A program made the translations under genes and the position numbers. Below are positions 26,595-32,522 of a DNA stretch of 32,522 nucleotides, in pieces. Every line of letters begins with the position of its first letter. Positions within the stretch are counted from its first letter, which is position 1. The stretch is from Endozoicomonas sp. (ex Botrylloides leachii) (GTDB taxonomy: Bacteria > Pseudomonadota > Gammaproteobacteria > Pseudomonadales > Endozoicomonadaceae): assembly GCA_028728195.1 (NCBI GenBank), contig JAQYUY010000147.1:1-32522 (forward strand), written 5' to 3'. The notes beneath the pieces were generated by a model. The model saw only the letters and a list, made by a program, of their open reading frames with translations, made no database searches and was not told the DNA's origin.

Positions 26595-28073
26595 TTAAGA
26601 GGCAGTGATTCGCTCTAGTTGAACGCCAGGGCCCCATGCAGGCTCACGGACATCACCTGATTCTGATGGTAGGCGATATTTCGCTCCACTATTGACTGAG
26701 ACAACGCCTAATTCACCGTGTTTCTTACCCTGTGTGGAATAAACCAAACGTTGACCACTGGGTGAGACGCTGGGGGAGTCATCTAGTTTTGATTCTGTTA
26801 GTAATCGCATTTTGCCCGTATCCAGATTCTCAACAGCAATATTAAAGGCTTCCTCCCCTTTACCTTTATGAACCATGGCTATCAGTTTTCCGTTTGGAAA
26901 CACACTGGCGCGCGCATTAAATATGCCATCAAATGTCAAGCGCTTAGCTACTCCATCGGGCACGATCTGCCCATTTGCTTTAAAAGTAAGCGCTAACTGA
27001 TAAATTTGTGGTGAGTTGCCTTGGTTAGAAGTAAAGACAATACTATTTCCATCAGGCATCCAGTCAGGTTCAGTATCAATAGCAAAATGCGATGTAACCC
27101 TACTAAGCCTGTTAGTTGTTAAGTCAAGAATATAGATATTGGGTTGGCCGTCTTTGGACAGCGTAAAGGCTATCTTTTTACCGTCTGGCGACCAAGCAGG
27201 TGAGCTATTCACCCCTTTATAGTCAGCTATTTGCCTTCTTTTACCTGAAGCTAAATCTTGAATAAAGATAGTCGACCGTCCTGTCTCAAAGGAAACATAG
27301 GCGACACGTTTGCCATCAGGAGCCCAACATGGAGAAAGAAGTGGTTGGTTTGATTGAAAAATAGTACGAGCTCGATGACCATCAGCATCAGCATATTTCA
27401 ACCGATAAATATACTGGGGGGGCACCATTCTTTTTCTTCCATCTTTTATTATCTGGTGAGCCGGTTTTACCATATCTGCAGTGACATAGAGCAACCGTGA
27501 AGAGAAATCACCTTTAAAAGAAGTAATTTTTTCATAAACGGCATCACTAACACGGTGAGCCAGCGCTCTTAACTCACCCGCTCCGCCTCTGAGTTTACCA
27601 CTGAGTATCTCTTTTTTCTCATTCTCTGTGTCAAATAGTTGATAAGAAACATTGTAGCCGTTGCCAAACTTTTCCACCTGGCCTGTTACCAAGTAAGGCA
27701 CGCCCAGTATGCTCCAGTTACGTAAACTCACTTCAGATGGCTTGCTAGGCAGGTTCAGCATCTTTGATTGCGGAAGAATCTTAAATGAACCGCTGAGCTC
27801 TAGGTCATTACTGATAATAGCAGCCATATCTTCCGGCAATAGCTGGTTGCCAGACCAACCAAAAGGCGACACCGCAATCTTTGGTAATTTATCATTGCCG
27901 TGGGTCACTGTCAGTAGCAGATCTGCCTGGGCTAGATGAGCAAACAGGAATAACGTTAACAGCATAAAACCAGTCACCACTCGGCACAGCGATAGCAGTT
28001 GATGATTACTGGCGTATGCATATACTTTGCGTATCGATTCAAGGCTGCTTATACGTTCACAGCTGTTTATCAT
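26595..28073 (-). CDS. tolB: Tol-Pal system beta-propeller protein TolB
   Basis: This 492-residue periplasmic protein binds Pal and TolA and colicin-like toxins. The mature part starts near residue 52 (after AHLAQA) with LLLTVTHGNDKLPKIAV, the N-terminal domain. A six-bladed propeller follows, with repeated SPxWSPDGKxIAF-type motifs (CWAPDGKRVAYVS, AWSPDGKKIAFTL, DWMPDGNSIVFTS). The chosen ATG overlaps the tolA stop (ATGA), which supports coupling but gives a 51-residue pre-sequence, longer than the usual 20-25. A start at one of the inner GTG or CTG codons (around residues 26-33) would give a standard signal peptide. Confidence 0.93.
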   Translation of the reverse strand: MINSCERISSLESIRKVYAYASNHQLLSLCRVVTGFMLLTLFLFAHLAQADLLLTVTHGNDKLPKIAVSPFGWSGNQLLPEDMAAIISNDLELSGSFKILPQSKMLNLPSKPSEVSLRNWSILGVPYLVTGQVEKFGNGYNVSYQLFDTENEKKEILSGKLRGGAGELRALAHRVSDAVYEKITSFKGDFSSRLLYVTADMVKPAHQIIKDGRKRMVPPQYIYRLKYADADGHRARTIFQSNQPLLSPCWAPDGKRVAYVSFETGRSTIFIQDLASGKRRQIADYKGVNSSPAWSPDGKKIAFTLSKDGQPNIYILDLTTNRLSRVTSHFAIDTEPDWMPDGNSIVFTSNQGNSPQIYQLALTFKANGQIVPDGVAKRLTFDGIFNARASVFPNGKLIAMVHKGKGEEAFNIAVENLDTGKMRLLTESKLDDSPSVSPSGQRLVYSTQGKKHGELGVVSVNSGAKYRLPSESGDVREPAWGPGVQLERITAS

Positions 28074-28882
28074 TTCACCAAATCCTCTGGGCTAAATTTA
28101 AATGTAAACTGCCTGAAATTTTTTTCAAAAATACGGCGATTAAGGTTTTTCATTGCTGTAATAGGTGTCCCTAATTTTATGGCCTGAATAACTGAGCGAT
28201 CAAACGCTGTATCGCCGCTGCTTTTAATAATCTTAAAGCCTAACAGATCACCAAAAGGCGATAATTCTACGCTAACCAGTGCTTCCATATTATTACGTGC
28301 GCTTGGAGGGCGACTCCAATTAAGCGCCATTCGATTTACTATAAGATTTCGATAATAAGCTACGGCTGCTGCATCTTTGGCAGCCTGCTCGTTGGCTTGT
28401 TGCTGCTGTTGATCGGCATACTCCTTAGCTAATTGTTCGGCCAGCTCTTTCTGTTTGCGCTTTAGCTGCTCTGCTAGCTGTTTTTGCTGTTCCAGCGCTT
28501 TTTGTTTCAACTTGGCTGCTTTGCGTGCATCCTCTTCTTGTTTTTGTTTCAATGCTAGCTGTTTTTTTTCTTCTAGCGCTTTTGCTTTTTTTTCTAGAGC
28601 AGCTTGCTCTGCTTTTTTACGACGTGCAACCTCAGCCTTACGCGCCTTTTCAGCGTTAATACGTGAGCGATTGTCAGCCTTCGACACCGATACTTTTGGT
28701 TTAGTGACTTCAACAAGATTGGCATTAATATATAATGGCGGCGGTACATTTATAACTGATGGCGTATGCCAACTAATAAACAGCAAAGCAAATAAGCTGG
28801 CATGAATAACCATAGAGCCCATAATAGGTAGGCTGTATTCACGATCAAATACCGAGCGAAGCCATTTAAACATGCTATTCAT
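28070..28882 (-). CDS. tolA: TolA inner-membrane linker protein
   Basis: This 270-residue energy-transducing protein spans the periplasm between TolQR and TolB/Pal. It has one N-terminal membrane helix (about 18-40, with MGSMVIHASLFALLFISW). A long Lys/Ala/Glu/Gln-rich helix runs from about 65 to 175 (AEKARKAEVARRKKAEQ). A compact C-terminal domain ends the protein (from about 180, with LSPFGDLLGFKIIKSSGDTA). It is shorter than E. coli TolA (421) but within the Pseudomonas-like range. It starts 4 bases after tolR. Confidence 0.93.
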   Translation of the reverse strand: MNSMFKWLRSVFDREYSLPIMGSMVIHASLFALLFISWHTPSVINVPPPLYINANLVEVTKPKVSVSKADNRSRINAEKARKAEVARRKKAEQAALEKKAKALEEKKQLALKQKQEEDARKAAKLKQKALEQQKQLAEQLKRKQKELAEQLAKEYADQQQQQANEQAAKDAAAVAYYRNLIVNRMALNWSRPPSARNNMEALVSVELSPFGDLLGFKIIKSSGDTAFDRSVIQAIKLGTPITAMKNLNRRIFEKNFRQFTFKFSPEDLVK

Positions 28883-28886
28883 TTCG

Positions 28887-29321
28887 TTATTCTTTAAGTG
28901 AAGCTGGGTCGGTAATCAGTCCTAAATTTTTAACACCTGCACGTTGCAATTGAGCCATCAATTTAATAACTTTCCCATAATCGACCTGCTGATCACCCTT
29001 AATCAGCACCTGTACACCGGGCTGAGCGGAAACGATTTTACTGACTTTTTCCTGAATGGTCTTCAGCGATGTCGCTTGATCGGAATGCTTACCCAAATCG
29101 AGAAAATAATCACCTTTAGCTTTAATGGAAATAATCAAGGTTTTTTCACTGTCAGGAATCCGTATCGGCTCGCTAGACACTTTAGGTAAATTAACCTTTA
29201 CCCCTTGGTTCAACATGGGTGCACTGATCATAAAGGCAACCAATAACACCATCATGATATCAATGAAGGGTACCATGTTGATGTCAGACATAGGCTTGCG
29301 CTGCGTTTTGCTTCGAGCCAT
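28887..29321 (-). CDS. tolR: TolR proton-motive-force transducer
   Basis: This 144-residue ExbD-family protein has one membrane helix carrying the essential Asp21 in NMVPFIDIMMVLLVAFMIS. A periplasmic dimer domain follows with VLIKGDQQVDYGKVIKLM. It works with TolQ to energise TolA. It starts 15 bases after the tolQ stop. Length is standard. Confidence 0.95.
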   Translation of the reverse strand: MARSKTQRKPMSDINMVPFIDIMMVLLVAFMISAPMLNQGVKVNLPKVSSEPIRIPDSEKTLIISIKAKGDYFLDLGKHSDQATSLKTIQEKVSKIVSAQPGVQVLIKGDQQVDYGKVIKLMAQLQRAGVKNLGLITDPASLKE

Positions 29322-29336
29322 CTTGCCTCCCTTCTT

Positions 29337-30020
29337 TTATGTAGAACGACTATGTACTTTTCGGTGAAGAATGCTGGAAAATTCCTCGGCAAATGTTTCA
29401 TAGCTAGAGACCAAGACATCAACCCGAGAAGCGTAGCGATTATAAGCAACAACCGCAGGGATAGCCGCCACCAACCCCACTGCCGTAGTTAACAGCGCCT
29501 CAGCAATACCGGGTGCAACCGAAGCTAATGTTGCCTGTTGAACTTGAGCAAGGCCACGAAATGAATTCATAATACCCACCACAGTACCAAACAATCCAAC
29601 ATAAGGACTGGTAGAACCGACACTGGCAAGAAAAGGCAAGTGCATGTCTAATTTTTCCTGCTCTCTGGAAATAGCCACACGCATAGCACGCTGTGCACCT
29701 TCCATGACAGCATCTGCATCGGTTGTGCCCGCTGCTCCCAGCCTAGAGAACTCGCGAAAGCCTGAGATAAATATCTGTTCAAGGCCACTGTTCTGATTAC
29801 TTTCAATTTCAACTTCTTTATAGAGCTGGCTCAGATCCATACCTGACCAAAAGCGGTCTTCAAATTCCAGCATAGACTGGTGGGTTATTCTTAGCAGCAG
29901 CCCTCGCTGAATAATCATTACCCAAGAGGTAATCGATGCAATTACCAGCAGTAGTAACACCAGCAATACCACCCAGCTTGCGTTACCAATCAATGTGAGT
30001 AAAGACATGCTTTCAGTCAC
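29337..30020 (-). CDS. tolQ: TolQ inner-membrane proton channel subunit
   Basis: This 227-residue ExbB-family protein has three membrane helices (about 15-35, 135-155, 170-190) with the pore signatures LPFLASVGSTSPYVGLFGTV and GIAEALLTTAVGLVAAIPAV. The start is a GTG with AGAGAGG 5 bases upstream; an ATG four codons on would be too far from that site. It is the first gene of the tol operon here. The ybgC gene that usually precedes it in gammaproteobacteria is missing, and the 560 bases upstream hold no recognised gene. Confidence 0.95.
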   Translation of the reverse strand: MTESMSLLTLIGNASWVVLLVLLLLVIASITSWVMIIQRGLLLRITHQSMLEFEDRFWSGMDLSQLYKEVEIESNQNSGLEQIFISGFREFSRLGAAGTTDADAVMEGAQRAMRVAISREQEKLDMHLPFLASVGSTSPYVGLFGTVVGIMNSFRGLAQVQQATLASVAPGIAEALLTTAVGLVAAIPAVVAYNRYASRVDVLVSSYETFAEEFSSILHRKVHSRST

Positions 30021-30579
30021 GAAAACCTCTCTTTTATATCAATCAGTGAAAGTTAAAATTGACACTATCGAAAAAAAGTTGCCAGTTTTGAAAAAAATAG
30101 CCATCACACGCTTATTTTCCTCATCAGCTTAATAACGGATAGTAGACGATGGAACAGTAGCTGAATAGCCGATTTTAAAAAGCCTATAAAAAAATCTGTA
30201 CTATTACACCCGTAATCAACGCATTAGTGCATATTCTTTAGAGTTAATCAAGATAAGACCGTTGCATTATATTAAAAGCTGAAGCAGGGATGACTATCAA
30301 TTTAAATAGACCTTATAAATGGTGAAATATTAAGCAACATCCAAGCAGACTTAGATCAAAATATGAGCTGTTTTGGTGCTTTAGTATTGATGAGTGATGC
30401 ATCATATACACTGAGAACTGACTGACCTGAACAACCACTACGCATTGATTGGTTTTTTATCTTATAGAAAGAAATACTAGATAGTGATCGCCCTGACAGT
30501 CACTAAAATTATTGCCTGATAGAACTATGTTTGCACATTATTAAATATTAAAAGTCTAAGGTTGATACGTCGATAATAT
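30021..30579. other. Upstream region of the tol operon, no gene seen
   Basis: This 560-base AT-rich stretch between tolQ and the kinase-like remnant should contain the tol promoter. A short open stretch around 30310-30425 reads like protein in one frame but matches nothing I know. No RNA or repeat is recognised. Confidence 0.4.
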
Positions 30580-30765
30580 ATGTTGGAGCAAGGGTCTATA
30601 GCAATAAATGTGGCTAGACTTCAAGCAGGATTGATTAAAATATTTGAATGAGAAAAAAGACAACAGCCTAGCCAAGGGGAGTATATATGGAACAATCAAA
30701 AAGAAAACGCACGTATACCGTACGCCCAAAAAGAGTATCTGTTTTTCGAAATTGGCTGAGTTACG
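30580..30765 (+). pseudogene. Decayed fragment of a kinase-like gene (paralogue of the gene at 30848)
   Basis: One frame from 30580 reads SIAINVARLQAGLI, a TGA stop at 30649-30651, then RQQPSQGEYIW and about 20 more codons to a TGA. The intact neighbour reads SMIINVAKLQEALI and then TQQPFQDIQYVW at the same spacing (about 280 bases downstream). The two blocks match in the same frame on both sides of the stop, so this is a dead copy of the neighbour's N-terminal region. Nothing of the kinase domain follows. Confidence 0.7.
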
Positions 30766-30847
30766 CGATAAAGTAATTGGTGATTTCTTATCCTATCAGC
30801 GCTATTAACTGATTCGAATTGTGACTATGAGTTGAGAATAACACAAG

Positions 30848-32398
30848 GTGACAAATAACAGACAGGTAGGATGCCATTCTATGATAATTAATGTCGCTAA
30901 ACTTCAAGAAGCATTAATTAACAAACTTAAGGTAACAGACAATACGCAACAACCTTTCCAAGATATTCAGTATGTGTGGCAAGGCAGAACCGTAACGGTT
31001 CGTGTACTGGATACTGGTAATCAACAAATCAATGCATTAATGCGTGGAACAATGGATTCAGTTACTGCAAAAGCCACGGTCGAAACTATCCTTCAGCGTA
31101 AAATAGCGTCTATTGAAGCAAAAGATCCAATAAAGTTAGCAGATGAGATTGCTAAATTCATCTGTAAACCTGACTTTTCCATGATTGATGAATTGAAAAA
31201 AAACCGAAATGATAAACGAGATACAAAAGCACCATTTACAACAATCAAGATAAAACCCATTCACCCTGATGTGGTTGATGAAGAGGTGATACTTCTCAAT
31301 ACAGTGCCCGATGAAGTGTTGCATAGGATAGGGAGCCCTGAATGGGAAGCGGATAAAATAGAAACATTACTCACTCGAGAAAAGACCCAAGCTATATCAC
31401 AAGAAGCAGTAAGTAGTTTGGTCGATAACGACATCACTATAGCAAACCCAAAGCAAGGCCGTTACTTTGGAGAAGGCGGTCACGGTAGAGTTAAGTTTGC
31501 GGCAATAAATATTAACCGAGAAGGTAAAATTGATACGGTAATTTGTACGGCAAAAAAAATGCTACTGTCTAGTAAGATAGACAATATTAAAGCTGAAGCT
31601 CAAGCTAACGGCGATACAAAAGCTAGCATTGATGAAAAGGTGAAAAATTATATTGCTACTAAATGTAATAGTATGGCCGAGGAAAGTGCTTTGCAAAATA
31701 AAGCGGGAGATGATATTTCTCCACCGGTTTACGGCTACTCCCACACGTTGAATAAAAAGGGCGAAAATTTATTAGTTGTTTTTATGAAGGTAGCCCCTGG
31801 TATTTCTGCTATCGAGTTTGTTAATGAAAAAGTGGATAAACTCCCTATATACAAAAAAAAACAGCTGTTACTCAAGTTACTTCAAAACGCAGAAAAGCTC
31901 CATAAAAAGGGTATCTTTCACAACGATCACAAATGGGACAATTATAATATTGAACCTGATAAACAAAAATGGTCGGTGCTTGACTATGGGCTGGCAACAA
32001 CCTACCGCCATCAATATGATATGGACTATGATGAGGTTCCCTGTTATTACCCTCCAGAAGTAACAGAGTTAGGAGTTAGAATAGACTCAGCTAAAATTGA
32101 TGTGTATCAGCTGGGTATTATGGTGGCAGATATTTTACAAACAAACAGAGAAGCAGTTAGCGAACCTTTTCTTGATAACAGCATGAGTTGGAATAACACG
32201 CTTACCTACCAAGTGATACAAAAGGAGATTGATAAAAAACTAGACGCCATGACTTTTCCTAATCCGTCGGTTAAAGCGCTAATTGGTAAAATGACAAAAG
32301 CAAATCCTGACGAGCGCCTAACACTAGCAGAAGCCATTACGCAGTTGAAGCAGATGAGTTTGCTTCGTTTTCCTAGGGGTAAAGGTAATATCCATTAA
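30848..32398 (+). CDS. Protein-kinase-like protein with unknown N-terminal domain
   Basis: Residues 1-200 of this 516-residue protein are not recognised. From about 205 a protein-kinase fold is visible: a glycine loop FGEGGHGRV (207-215), a candidate ATP-binding Lys236/237 in CTAKKM, and a candidate Glu279 in AEESAL. The catalytic loop is HNDHKWDNYNI (His358, Asp360, Lys362, Asn365), the metal motif is DYG (379-381), and CYYPPEV stands in the activation-segment APE position. KANPDERLTLAEAI closes the domain. All catalytic residues are kept, so it should be active, probably on Ser/Thr. There is no signal peptide. The GTG at 30848 has no good ribosome site; an in-frame ATG at 30881 has AGGTAGG 10 bases upstream and may be the true start. 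An IS5-type element begins right after the stop. A host-directed kinase effector is a guess. Confidence 0.8.
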   Translation: MTNNRQVGCHSMIINVAKLQEALINKLKVTDNTQQPFQDIQYVWQGRTVTVRVLDTGNQQINALMRGTMDSVTAKATVETILQRKIASIEAKDPIKLADEIAKFICKPDFSMIDELKKNRNDKRDTKAPFTTIKIKPIHPDVVDEEVILLNTVPDEVLHRIGSPEWEADKIETLLTREKTQAISQEAVSSLVDNDITIANPKQGRYFGEGGHGRVKFAAININREGKIDTVICTAKKMLLSSKIDNIKAEAQANGDTKASIDEKVKNYIATKCNSMAEESALQNKAGDDISPPVYGYSHTLNKKGENLLVVFMKVAPGISAIEFVNEKVDKLPIYKKKQLLLKLLQNAEKLHKKGIFHNDHKWDNYNIEPDKQKWSVLDYGLATTYRHQYDMDYDEVPCYYPPEVTELGVRIDSAKIDVYQLGIMVADILQTNREAVSEPFLDNSMSWNNTLTYQVIQKEIDKKLDAMTFPNPSVKALIGKMTKANPDERLTLAEAITQLKQMSLLRFPRGKGNIH

Positions 32399-32403
32399 AC
32401 CTC

Positions 32404-32522
32404 TTAGAAGCTGTTCATGATCTTGATTTTCCTTGATAATTCATCGAATGAGACAAAAGTACCCCAGCGATATCACTCGTGAACAGTTTGAACCTATTCT
32501 TCCGATCCTTGAAAGTGCTCGC
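32404..32522 (+). mobile_element. IS5-family insertion sequence, left end
   Basis: The left terminal repeat probably starts in TTAGAAGCTGTTCATGATC, 6 to 10 bases after the kinase-like stop and about 40 bases before the transposase ATG, as in related IS5 elements. The exact border and the target duplication cannot be fixed without the right end. Confidence 0.6.
32448..32522 (+). CDS. IS5-family transposase, N-terminal fragment cut by the window edge
   Basis: The ATG at 32448 opens a frame that reads to the last base, starting MRQKYPSDITREQFEPILP. I recognise this as the usual N-terminus (DUF4096-type) of IS5/IS427-group transposases. Only 25 codons are visible, so intactness cannot be judged. 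Confidence 0.75.
   Translation, partial: MRQKYPSDITREQFEPILPILESAR

Noticed and set aside
28455-28805. 116-codon Ser/Cys/Phe-rich frame opposite tolA
   Set aside because: It is the mirror of the Lys/Ala/Glu-rich TolA helix, a well-known source of false reading frames.
30306-30425. Protein-like stretch upstream of the tol operon
   Set aside because: One frame is open for about 38 codons and reads plausibly, but it has no start with a ribosome site and matches neither the kinase gene nor any family I know.
30687-30776. 29-codon basic small protein with a GGGGAG ribosome-site-like sequence
   Set aside because: It overlaps, in another frame, the dead kinase-gene fragment that explains this DNA better. 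The ribosome-site match is probably chance.

Overview
The window looks like the chromosome of an AT-rich gammaproteobacterium, probably host-associated. The evidence is a complete tolQ-tolR-tolA-tolB-pal-cpoB cluster followed by queE, queC and nadA (an arrangement known from Pseudomonas and relatives), an FNR/Anr regulator with its four cluster cysteines, and a CNT nucleoside transporter. An Oceanospirillales/Endozoicomonadaceae-like lineage is a guess from gene content only.

Layout. Positions 2-1030 hold the 3' part of a papain/transglutaminase-like cysteine protease candidate that is open at the left edge. Then, all on the minus strand: a GT39-type membrane glycosyltransferase, a NupC-like nucleoside transporter, and a branched-chain acyl-CoA (valine) catabolism cluster made of a thiolase, an isobutyryl-CoA dehydrogenase, an enoyl-CoA hydratase and a 3-hydroxyisobutyrate dehydrogenase. 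An ETHE1-type persulfide dioxygenase and an SDR oxidoreductase follow. Positions 10759-16356 encode a 1865-residue exported, cysteine-clustered protein of unknown function.

The stretch 16357-18402 is a worn mobile-element zone. It holds two decayed IS1-family copies in opposite orientations, which flank a 212-residue NlpC/P60-like (permuted papain fold) hydrolase candidate. Next come fnr, a broken hemN that has lost its radical-SAM cysteines and C-terminus, a perfect FNR box, mnmH (plus strand), nadA, queC, queE and the Tol-Pal cluster. Between tolQ and the right edge, where ybgC often sits in relatives, lies a decayed fragment of a kinase-like gene, then the intact 516-residue kinase-like gene, and then the start of an IS5-family insertion sequence that runs off the window.

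Themes. The housekeeping part (tol-pal, que, nadA, fnr, valine degradation) is conventional. The accessory part (cysteine protease, NlpC/P60-like protein, protein-kinase-like protein, giant exported protein) has the look of secreted or host-directed factors among insertion-sequence debris; this is inference, because no secretion system is in the window. A 106-109 bp dispersed repeat with terminal inverted repeats occurs twice in the same orientation (5242-5347 and 23314-23422). I saw no tRNA, rRNA or CRISPR array.
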